Positions 35,491 to 43,387 of a stretch of DNA of 64,000 nucleotides are shown here, piece by piece. A program made the position numbers and the translations under genes. This stretch comes from CAYJLA01 sp964371305. Lineage in GTDB: Bacteria > Bacillota_I > Bacilli_A > RFN20 > CAG-826. The notes under the pieces were generated by a model. The model saw only the letters and a program-made list of their open reading frames with translations. It searched no databases and was not told the DNA's origin. Location of the stretch: NCBI GenBank assembly GCA_964371305.1, contig CAYJLA010000002.1, positions 1-64,000 of the forward strand. The letters are read 5' to 3'. Position 1 is the first letter of the stretch; the number at the start of each line of letters is the position of its first letter.

Positions 35491-37461
35491 ATGAAGAAAT
35501 TACTTGTAGGTTTAGGTCTTCTAGGTACATTAGTTATTTCGGCAGTGAGTTTCCCTCTAGAAACAAATGCAGCTGGGAAAGAATTTGATGTAGATGAAGA
35601 TAGGATGCTTGATGATTTCAAGCATGAAGTGCTTGAAGATACTTCACAGTTTAGTTTAGTTGATGCAACTGGAAACTATGATTACAATAGCGCTAGTTAT
35701 TTAGATGTTAATATAAACAATAACAACAATACTGTTAACACAGCTATTTATAAAGCTGCCCCAAAATTAAACACAATGGGAAAAACAGGCGTATTGTCGA
35801 TTACATTACGTAGTATTGATAGTAGTGTTTCACTGGCGGATTTAGATTTACATTATAGAGGTGCTAGTGATAAGGACAGCGACACTCTTGCAGTTAATCT
35901 TGCTGAAGCGCGTGACCAAGATAACGCAGCGCTAGATGAAATTACAGCGAGTTGGACTACTATACACATATCCCCAATGAATTCAGTTGAAGATCAGGCT
36001 TATATAAATGGGTATGTTGGTTTGCACCTAGTCGCTAAACCTAATTTAATTGGCAAATTATCAATTAAAGAAATGTGGTATGCCGAACAGCAAGGAAGTC
36101 CATTCAATGCATCTAGTGGAGTTTATCCAATTGATAATTTTTCTGGAAGAGAGACTGTTTCTCAAACAAATAGCGAATATCCAAATACATGGTGGAGATT
36201 TTCTCATACAGGTGTACTAGCCTCAAACGGCTTAACACTTAATGGTGGTACTTATACGGTTGCAAGTGATTCACGTGGTAATGGCGATAATGCACACAGC
36301 AATATAGTATTAACGCTCAAAGGCGGTGAAATGGATGAGATAAAATTCGTTTATGGTGATGTAACAAATGGATATACATATTCAAAACCATATGCATGGA
36401 ATGAATTAAAAAATAATGCAGGATCTACATATCCTAGTATCACTACTCAAGAATTTTATGGTTATATAATTAATTTTGATGCTACTGGTATTGAATCAAA
36501 CATTGCAGGCATAATGTTAACTGGAACAGGTGTTACAATAAAAAGTATATTCTTCACAAGTGAAGCTCCATTAATTCCGGCTACAGAATTTCCTAGAATG
36601 AACGCTGATAGTAGGAGAGTGTTTGAAGATTTTAATCGCGATATAGTTGGAGCAACAACAACATATATACCAAATACTCCTACAGCAACCGCAGGCGATT
36701 TATATTACATTTTATCTTATAGTGGAAGTGAATCTTTAGCTATGGAAGATAATGCATTAGTATTTGATGGAACAAAATCTCCAGGAACTACAATAAACTA
36801 TAAATCAAGTGGTAGTCGAAATAATAATGGTACTTATCCGTTTGTTGTTTTTAAGATGAAGGGTACTGATGGTGCTAGCTTGAAAAACTTTAGTTTTACA
36901 ACAATTGATGATAGTGGTAATACAACTGAGCCAAAACTATTTAATGAGTTATATAGTGATGTGCAATACAATATACCTGATTTTGACGCGATAGATTATC
37001 CATACACCACTTCAGATGGCTGGATGTATATAATCATTAATCTAGAATATAGTGGATTCCCAGCAGGATGTCATGGTTTTGACTTCTATTACAGTGGCCC
37101 TGGTAAGCTTTATATAGATGAAACATTATATATGACAAGAGCAACCGCTGCAGTTGAATACACTGATGTAGTAAGTAGTCTAGAGACACAAAGTGACGTA
37201 ACTTTGCCAGAAATTGAATATAGTTTAGTTGATCAATTGACTATTGGCGAAACTGTTGTAATTAATCCAACATTCACAGATGACATGACTAGTAGTGAAG
37301 AAATCACAACTGTCATAAAAGTCAAACATAATGGTGAATACATTGATTTGACTTCAGAAAATTCTTTTGTTGTTGAACAAGGTAGTTATATAATCATAAT
37401 CATTGCGATCGATAATAACAATAATACAAATATCTTGAAACTTTATAGGGAGGTAGCATAA
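35491..37461 (+). CDS. Modular secreted protein B, paralogue of A
   Basis: 656 residues with a Sec signal ending near TNA-AG. The first 340 residues align by eye with protein A: VDEDRMLD start, 'AAPKLNTMGKTGVLSITL', then 'GVYPIDNFSGRETVS', WWRFS and YTVAS. A third module (about 370-550) is followed by a Big/PKD-like C-terminal domain that ends without a membrane anchor, so it may be released or held by another surface protein. GGAAGG precedes the ATG. Its stop overlaps the start of the esterase gene (TAATG). Confidence 0.65.
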   Translation: MKKLLVGLGLLGTLVISAVSFPLETNAAGKEFDVDEDRMLDDFKHEVLEDTSQFSLVDATGNYDYNSASYLDVNINNNNNTVNTAIYKAAPKLNTMGKTGVLSITLRSIDSSVSLADLDLHYRGASDKDSDTLAVNLAEARDQDNAALDEITASWTTIHISPMNSVEDQAYINGYVGLHLVAKPNLIGKLSIKEMWYAEQQGSPFNASSGVYPIDNFSGRETVSQTNSEYPNTWWRFSHTGVLASNGLTLNGGTYTVASDSRGNGDNAHSNIVLTLKGGEMDEIKFVYGDVTNGYTYSKPYAWNELKNNAGSTYPSITTQEFYGYIINFDATGIESNIAGIMLTGTGVTIKSIFFTSEAPLIPATEFPRMNADSRRVFEDFNRDIVGATTTYIPNTPTATAGDLYYILSYSGSESLAMEDNALVFDGTKSPGTTINYKSSGSRNNNGTYPFVVFKMKGTDGASLKNFSFTTIDDSGNTTEPKLFNELYSDVQYNIPDFDAIDYPYTTSDGWMYIIINLEYSGFPAGCHGFDFYYSGPGKLYIDETLYMTRATAAVEYTDVVSSLETQSDVTLPEIEYSLVDQLTIGETVVINPTFTDDMTSSEEITTVIKVKHNGEYIDLTSENSFVVEQGSYIIIIIAIDNNNNTNILKLYREVA

Positions 37462-38768
37462 TGTTTAATATAAAATTAAGACATATAGCGCTTGCAAGTG
37501 CTTGTTTACTAATCACAAGTTGTACTTCAGTACCAACTGATACAACTAATTCAAGTACTGTAAATCCAAGTGTTGATCCATCAACATCAACTACAGATGA
37601 AACTTCAACGCCTAGTGTAACTGACCCTAGTATTTCCATACCTAGCGTAACTGATCCTAGCACTCCTACTGAAGAAGGATTTAAGAATTTAGATGTTAAT
37701 AATTATGGACAAATTAACTGGTTTGGAAGAACGTATTCTGAAGGTGGAAAAGAATATTTCCATTATTCTAGTAGTGGGTTTGAAGTTAAATTTTATGGTA
37801 CAAGACTAATTGCTACTATTGGCGCAACAGAACATAACAGTGATAAAAATAGACCATACATTGCTGTTTTTATTGATGGAGAAGATGATCCACGAAAAGC
37901 AACTACAATTGCGCTTGATAAAGCAGAAGGCGATTACATGATTGCTGAAAATTTAGAAGAAGGATTTCATACTATAAGAGTATTAAAAATAAGTGAATCA
38001 CAATATAGTAAATGTTATTTGAAAAGTGTATCGACTGATGGAGAATTTTATACTCCACCTGCCAAAAAAGAAAGAAAAATTGAAGTTTATGGTGCTTCAA
38101 CCACATGTGGTTTTGGAGTGTTTGGTTTAACTGGTCCTGAAGCGTTTAGAACAGAAACTGAAAGCTCATTATTCTCATTTGCTGGATTAACTTCAAGAGT
38201 TTTTGATGCTGAATATAATTTAGTTAGTGCATCTGGTTGGGCGATTACACAAAATAAAGCATCTGATGGTGTTTCTATGTTAGATGCATACGATCAAGTA
38301 GATTTAAAAAATCCAATGCCTTGGGACTTTGATAGGTTTGTGCCTGATTTAGTAATGATTAATTTAGCTACTAATGATTCAGTATATATTGATGATGCAC
38401 CAACCATTGAAGAACGTGAAGCAAGAGAAACAAGATACTATAATGGATATATTCAATTCATTGAGAATTTAAGAGCAGCTTATGATAATCCTGAGTTACC
38501 TGTCTTAATGATATATGGATTCTTAGATGATCAAGGTGTAGAAGGGCCTATTAAAGATATAAAAGCTCATTATGCTGCAAAAGGTGACGCATACGTAGAT
38601 TTTCAGAAAGTTTATAAAGCTAATGCAACTGATGGATTTGGTAGCAGCTATCATGCCTCAGCGCTTACTCATATTAGATCAACAGATGTAGTTGTTCCAA
38701 AAGTGATTGAGTTAAAGGATAGAGAGTGGGATATAGTTCACGAGAACATAACAACTCCAAAACTATAA
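37461..38768 (+). CDS. CE2-like SGNH carbohydrate esterase lipoprotein
   Basis: 435 residues: lipoprotein signal ending in ITSC, a Ser/Thr/Pro linker with a repeated PSVTDPS, a jelly-roll module (about 75-195), then an SGNH-hydrolase domain. The nucleophile motif reads YGASTTCGFG with Ser213, the fourth-block motif is NLATND (301-306) and the C-terminal His is H404. The jelly-roll plus SGNH order is that of family CE2, which removes acetyl groups from glycans. Co-transcribed with protein B. A terminator follows. Confidence 0.72.
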   Translation: MFNIKLRHIALASACLLITSCTSVPTDTTNSSTVNPSVDPSTSTTDETSTPSVTDPSISIPSVTDPSTPTEEGFKNLDVNNYGQINWFGRTYSEGGKEYFHYSSSGFEVKFYGTRLIATIGATEHNSDKNRPYIAVFIDGEDDPRKATTIALDKAEGDYMIAENLEEGFHTIRVLKISESQYSKCYLKSVSTDGEFYTPPAKKERKIEVYGASTTCGFGVFGLTGPEAFRTETESSLFSFAGLTSRVFDAEYNLVSASGWAITQNKASDGVSMLDAYDQVDLKNPMPWDFDRFVPDLVMINLATNDSVYIDDAPTIEEREARETRYYNGYIQFIENLRAAYDNPELPVLMIYGFLDDQGVEGPIKDIKAHYAAKGDAYVDFQKVYKANATDGFGSSYHASALTHIRSTDVVVPKVIELKDREWDIVHENITTPKL

Positions 38769-38782
38769 AGTTGTAATTTATT

Positions 38783-38807
38783 AAAGGCAGATTTTCTGCC
38801 TTTTTTT
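38783..38807 (+). terminator. Terminator after the esterase gene
   Basis: AAAGGCAGA pairs with TCTGCCTTT across a short T loop, followed by Ts. Confidence 0.88.
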
Positions 38808-38934
38808 ATCTCTTTCGTAGCAAATGTATTTTAATAATATATAACTACGAAATGCATTATTATTAGATTATAAATCAACAATGTTAGGAAATATAACGAA
38901 GTTGTTAGGTTAAACTGCATATGTGTTAACATTT

Positions 38935-38950
38935 GTTTACTATAGTAAAC
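38935..38950. promoter_or_regulatory. 16-bp perfect palindrome over the -35 of the 38971 gene
   Basis: GTTTACTATAGTAAAC reads the same on both strands. It overlaps the -35 position of the extended -10 TGTTAATCT (ends 38964), which is six bases before the ATG at 38971. A dimeric repressor site is the simple reading. Confidence 0.6.
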
Positions 38951-38970
38951 TTTGTTGTTAATCTAAGTTT

Positions 38971-40677
38971 ATGAAAAACATATATAAACTATTTATTCTC
39001 ATGTCACTAGTATTAACGGGGTGTAATAGTGTCACACCAGATAATACTGTGTCAAATTCTATAGATCCAGCACCTAGCGAAGAAATAAGTGTTACAACGC
39101 CATCAACAACAGATAAGCCACAAATGAAACAGTCGTATTTAGAAACAATAAATGTTCCATCAGAGATTGAACTTCTTGAGGGAATCACTCTTGAAAGCAA
39201 TGGCATGAATATACCTGTTATGAAAGTAATGGTTAACGATTCTCATGTATTTGAATATCCTGAATCAACAAGAATTGAATCTGGGTACTCGATTGTGTCC
39301 TTAGAAGGCAAAGCTACTCTTACATATACATTTAATTATGATGTCAATAACGATACAGTTGTATTACCTAGTGATTATAATATTGTGCCTACAGTTGAAT
39401 CAAATAAAAAAACAGTAAGTTTTGAAATATTTGACCCAGGCTATTATGTTATTCAACCAAATAATGATATTTATAAAGCTATACATTTATTTGTAGAGCA
39501 AAAAGTTCAAAAAACGACATTAGACTTTGATGATCCAAATTTAATCTATTTCGGACCAGGAGTTCACAATAAAGATAACTCGCCTTATATCAATGATAAA
39601 AACTTTATATCGGTCAAAAGTGGACAAACTATATACTTGGATCATGGTTCATTCGTTCAAGGAAGAATACAAGGTTATCAGGTTAATAATGTTACAGTCA
39701 CTGGTGGAGGTGTATTCGATGGAACACCTTTCAGTAGAGAAGATGTAATTGTTCCAGTTTCATTTTCAAAAAGTCATGATATTCTTGTTGAAAATATATA
39801 CTTAATAGATCCAGCAGCCTGGACGCTTCAATATAATTTTGTTTGGAATTCTTCAATCAAAAACGTAGCCATTATTTCAAGTAGAGCAAATGGAGATGGC
39901 GTAACTTTGCAATCATGTGAGAATATAACTGTTGATAATGTATTTGCAAGAGGTTATGACGACAACTTAGTCGTCAAAAATTACGCTTTTCCTTATGGAA
40001 ATACTGATCCAAATAGTGTTGGGCATTCAAACAATATAACTTTTACAAATTGTGTTCTGTGGACTGACCTAGCTCAGTCAATAGAAATAGGCTATGAAAC
40101 TTTAGGTGAAGAACTTAGTTATATTACTTTCGATAATATCATTATATTAGCTGCTAATCACAAACCAGCAATTTCTATTCACAATGGTAATAGTGCTTTA
40201 GTGCATGATATTATATTCAAGAACATAACAGTTGAGTTTGCAAACATGGGAATGGGAGATGGTGCATACAATAAGGAATTGATAGATTTTAGTTCAATTT
40301 ATTCAGCGGCATTTTCTGACAAGGCTCAAGGACCGACTAAAGTCGGTAATATAGAAGGAGTTCTTGTTGAAAACGTTTTAGTTAAGGAAGTAAGAGAAAA
40401 TTTAAATATTGAAATTAAACTTTACGGACAAAAAGATACAAGAGAAGATTTCAAGGGCATTGTTTCAACTGTAACTGATATCGAATTTAAAGACATCACA
40501 ATCAAAAATGAAAAATTGACGCTTGGAACGGCAAATATTAATGCAAATCAGTATGCAAGTAATTATCGTTTTAGTAATAGCGATAATGAATCCACAGGAA
40601 GCTTGATTATATACGAAATCTCTAAAGAAGATCTTTTGAATTACACAAGCGAAGCAATAGTTAGTATTTTTAAGTAG
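38971..40677 (+). CDS. Right-handed beta-helix glycoside hydrolase-like lipoprotein (GH28/GH49-like), short form
   Basis: 568 residues, lipoprotein signal ending in LTGC. An N-terminal beta-sandwich (about 50-175) precedes a parallel beta-helix with 'FGPGVHNKDN', 'KSGQTIYLDHGSFVQG', 'VTVTGGGVFDG', 'ANGDGVTLQS' (Asp309) and 'YDDNLVVK' (Asp330, Asp331). The paired Asp residues are placed like the acids of GH28 and GH49 enzymes. GH49 enzymes act on dextran and pullulan and share this N-terminal sandwich plus helix order, which would suit the GH65 genes downstream; a pectinase label would be unsafe. Likely leaderless. Confidence 0.65.
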   Translation: MKNIYKLFILMSLVLTGCNSVTPDNTVSNSIDPAPSEEISVTTPSTTDKPQMKQSYLETINVPSEIELLEGITLESNGMNIPVMKVMVNDSHVFEYPESTRIESGYSIVSLEGKATLTYTFNYDVNNDTVVLPSDYNIVPTVESNKKTVSFEIFDPGYYVIQPNNDIYKAIHLFVEQKVQKTTLDFDDPNLIYFGPGVHNKDNSPYINDKNFISVKSGQTIYLDHGSFVQGRIQGYQVNNVTVTGGGVFDGTPFSREDVIVPVSFSKSHDILVENIYLIDPAAWTLQYNFVWNSSIKNVAIISSRANGDGVTLQSCENITVDNVFARGYDDNLVVKNYAFPYGNTDPNSVGHSNNITFTNCVLWTDLAQSIEIGYETLGEELSYITFDNIIILAANHKPAISIHNGNSALVHDIIFKNITVEFANMGMGDGAYNKELIDFSSIYSAAFSDKAQGPTKVGNIEGVLVENVLVKEVRENLNIEIKLYGQKDTREDFKGIVSTVTDIEFKDITIKNEKLTLGTANINANQYASNYRFSNSDNESTGSLIIYEISKEDLLNYTSEAIVSIFK

Positions 40678-40682
40678 AATAA

Positions 40683-40737
40683 TCTACCTTAATTGCAGTT
40701 TTATCAACTTATGGTTATTTACTAAATATGAGAAAAT
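40683..40737 (+). promoter_or_regulatory. Regulon promoter P3 (shared upstream element)
   Basis: TCTACC at 40683-40688 and GCAGTTTT at 40695-40702; the 24-base core matches P1 at 21 positions. A weak extended -10, TG-A-GAAAAT at 40729-40737, stands 37 bases after GCAG, the same as in P1 and P2. Confidence 0.62.
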
Positions 40738-40757
40738 TAAAATGTGAAGGAGTTTTT

Positions 40758-43361
40758 ATGAGCAAAATTACCAAAAAAATATTATTATCAAGTCTTTTAT
40801 TATCAAGTTTAATCATTGTTGGATGTAGTCCAACTGTTGATGTTACTGATTCTAATGACAATTCAAATTCAACCGTGACTCCTACCGAGCCGGTTGTAAA
40901 AGATGTAGTAAGTACAACTAAGTTGGTTACCTATGATGGGCCACAAGTGCTAGAATCTTCCTCTCTTGTTGATATTAAAGTAAATGACACTGAACTATTT
41001 GTTTATGAAACAAGAGTAAATCATAACAGAACATTTTCTTTTGTTGAAGTAGACACTGTTGCGCCAGTAGTAATTTTTGATTTTGAAGGCACAGTTAGTT
41101 TAGATCTGACTTTAAAAACTGGAGAAACTGTCGATTCAGTCGTTGTAAGGCCTCTTGATTTTGATGTTGATGCTACATTTAGTGGCAGTAGTATAAAATT
41201 TGATATTTCATATCCTACAACTTATATTGTTGAGTACAATGGATTGACCGACAAGGCAATTCATATTATCGCGAATCCTATAGAGGAAAATCCATTAACA
41301 GAAGAAACTGCTGATGTATATATTGGTCCTGGTGTATATTCTGCTGGTGCAATACCAGTACAAAGTAATCAAACTGTATATATTGCTGGTGGTGCTGTTG
41401 TATATGGTTCTCTTAGGGGAGAAGGTTTAGAAAATGTTACGCTTCGCGGTAGAGGTATTATTTCAGGTGCAATATATGAAAGACAAAGCGAAGCACAATT
41501 TACAATACCAGTTGAATTTAGACATTCAAACAATATAACAATAGAAGGCCTAACATTTCTTGATCCAGCTGGATGGACAATTTTACTTTACAATGCCAAC
41601 GGTGTAAACATAAATAATATTAAAATAATGACAGCTAGAGCTAATGGCGACGGCATTTCTATACAAGGGTCTAAAAATGTAACGGTTGATGGAGGTTTTG
41701 TTAGAAGTTGGGATGATTCTCTTGTTGTAAAAGCAGTTGGTAATTATTCAACTGAAAATATATTAATTAAAAATGTATCCGTTTGGACAGACTTAGCACA
41801 ATCTTTAGAAGTCGGTTACGAAACAAACGGTGACTACATTAAAAACGTTACATTTGACAACATTACAGTGTTTCATAATTTTCATAAACCAGTAGCCTCT
41901 ATTCATGTTTGTGATAAAGCTGATGTAAGTCAAATTACGTTTAAAAATATTACAGTTGAAGATGGAGAATTACTTGGAGATGATAGAAATAGTGATGAAG
42001 ACGATTTGTTGTTTGATCTAACAATTAAATTTCATCCATCATGGTCTGTAGGTGCAGGCTCATTTGGTACAATAAAAGACGTATTATTTGATAATGTTAA
42101 AGTTATTGAAACAGCTTCAGAAAACTTAATTTCTAAAGCAGAGGGCGACTCAGCAAGCTCAAATATTGATGGTGTTGAGTATAGAAATATTGAAATTGAA
42201 GGCGGTGCAGTTAAGTCATTAGAAGATTTAAATTTTGTTAAAAATGATTATGTTAGTGATGTGAAAGTTACATCAAATAGCACGACTACTGGAGCTACTC
42301 CAATTAGATTATATGAACTAGACTTAAAAGACGATTTAGTGAACATAACAAAAACCCCTACAATAGCTCAAGAGGGTGTTCAAGTACCTGAATTTGCAAT
42401 CAGTAAAGGTGAGCTTCCTTTCATGGGTAGTGAAATAGAATTTAATGGTGAAGTTAATGCATATCGTTCCGCAGGTATTACAAATTCAACTCCTGGAAGT
42501 GATGGAAGTGGTAGTTTTGCACAAACTGGATACGAAGCCAGTAATGTTGTAGATGGCGATAGAAATACTATGTTTAAGTCAAAGGACTTCAGTGATGTAG
42601 AAAATGAATTTGCAAATCTTGAAATTACCTTCTCTGAAACACAATATGTTGGTGTTATTCGTCTTATGTTACCTGAGGATAATACATATAGTTATGATTT
42701 CATGATAGAAGTTAGAGCTAGACGCGTTGTAGATGGAGAAGAAAAAGACACATTTTCAAGAATTCTTGCAAGGACATCATATTCAATATCTCCTGCAACA
42801 AATAATATAGTTGATATTAAAATAAATCCTTATACATATAAAGCGTTTGAGTTAAGAATGTTCAAACTTGATTCAGTTATGGCGCAAGATAACATTTCTT
42901 TAAGCGAAGTAAAATTCTTTGGTCCTTCAATATCACACAACAAAGCTATAGTAGATTCTACTCCTTATAGTGATGTTTATGTTCCAAGCAATTTAACTGA
43001 TGGAGATACTTCTACTTATTATGAAGCATCAAGTTTCCCTGGATACGTAGTTATCGATTTAGGTGCTGTATACAATGTAAAAGTCGTTACTTTATCATTA
43101 CCAAGTTCTCTTGCTTGGGGCACTAGAACTCAAGAAATAGAAATGCTTGGAAGCGATTCAAACGTAGCTTATACAAATTCAACCTCGTTTACTCAATTCC
43201 AAGAAAAAACAAATTGTATTTTTGATCCAACTACTGGTAATAGTGTGAAATTCGAATATGAAAGCGGAGTTTCGCTGAGATTTTTAAAAGTTGTGATACA
43301 TTCAAATGATATACTTGGCAACTATGGCGGGCAATTGTCTGAAGTTTCCGTGTTTGCGTAA
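40758..43361 (+). CDS. Beta-helix glycoside hydrolase-like lipoprotein with two F5/8C modules
   Basis: 867 residues from the ATG at 40758, which has AAGGAG; the upstream ATG at 40728 lies before the predicted transcription start. Lipobox IVGC. N-terminal beta-sandwich, then a beta-helix closely like the 38971 protein: 'IGPGVYSAG', 'QSNQTVYIAGGAVVYG', 'VTLRGRGIISG', 'ANGDGISIQG' (Asp298) and 'WDDSLVVK' (Asp319, Asp320). Two F5/8 type C (CBM32-like) modules follow, about 560-725 and 735-867. The two beta-helix proteins look like a duplicated pair of which only this one gained binding modules. Confidence 0.7.
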   Translation: MSKITKKILLSSLLLSSLIIVGCSPTVDVTDSNDNSNSTVTPTEPVVKDVVSTTKLVTYDGPQVLESSSLVDIKVNDTELFVYETRVNHNRTFSFVEVDTVAPVVIFDFEGTVSLDLTLKTGETVDSVVVRPLDFDVDATFSGSSIKFDISYPTTYIVEYNGLTDKAIHIIANPIEENPLTEETADVYIGPGVYSAGAIPVQSNQTVYIAGGAVVYGSLRGEGLENVTLRGRGIISGAIYERQSEAQFTIPVEFRHSNNITIEGLTFLDPAGWTILLYNANGVNINNIKIMTARANGDGISIQGSKNVTVDGGFVRSWDDSLVVKAVGNYSTENILIKNVSVWTDLAQSLEVGYETNGDYIKNVTFDNITVFHNFHKPVASIHVCDKADVSQITFKNITVEDGELLGDDRNSDEDDLLFDLTIKFHPSWSVGAGSFGTIKDVLFDNVKVIETASENLISKAEGDSASSNIDGVEYRNIEIEGGAVKSLEDLNFVKNDYVSDVKVTSNSTTTGATPIRLYELDLKDDLVNITKTPTIAQEGVQVPEFAISKGELPFMGSEIEFNGEVNAYRSAGITNSTPGSDGSGSFAQTGYEASNVVDGDRNTMFKSKDFSDVENEFANLEITFSETQYVGVIRLMLPEDNTYSYDFMIEVRARRVVDGEEKDTFSRILARTSYSISPATNNIVDIKINPYTYKAFELRMFKLDSVMAQDNISLSEVKFFGPSISHNKAIVDSTPYSDVYVPSNLTDGDTSTYYEASSFPGYVVIDLGAVYNVKVVTLSLPSSLAWGTRTQEIEMLGSDSNVAYTNSTSFTQFQEKTNCIFDPTTGNSVKFEYESGVSLRFLKVVIHSNDILGNYGGQLSEVSVFA

Positions 43362-43387
43362 CTTAATAATTTAAAAGGAGAAAGTTT

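Noticed and set aside
37612..37663. Short repeat encoding PSVTDPS in the esterase lipoprotein
   Set aside because: A low-complexity linker after the lipid anchor, common to lipoproteins here; no separate function is supported.
40368..40381. TGAAAACGTTTTAG resembling a cre site
   Set aside because: It lies deep inside the coding sequence of the beta-helix lipoprotein, far from any promoter, and misses the last positions.
38971..43361. Calling the beta-helix proteins pectinases
   Set aside because: The fold and paired Asp residues are shared by GH28, GH49 and relatives, and the neighbouring GH65 genes favour alpha-glucan substrates; the specificity is left open.
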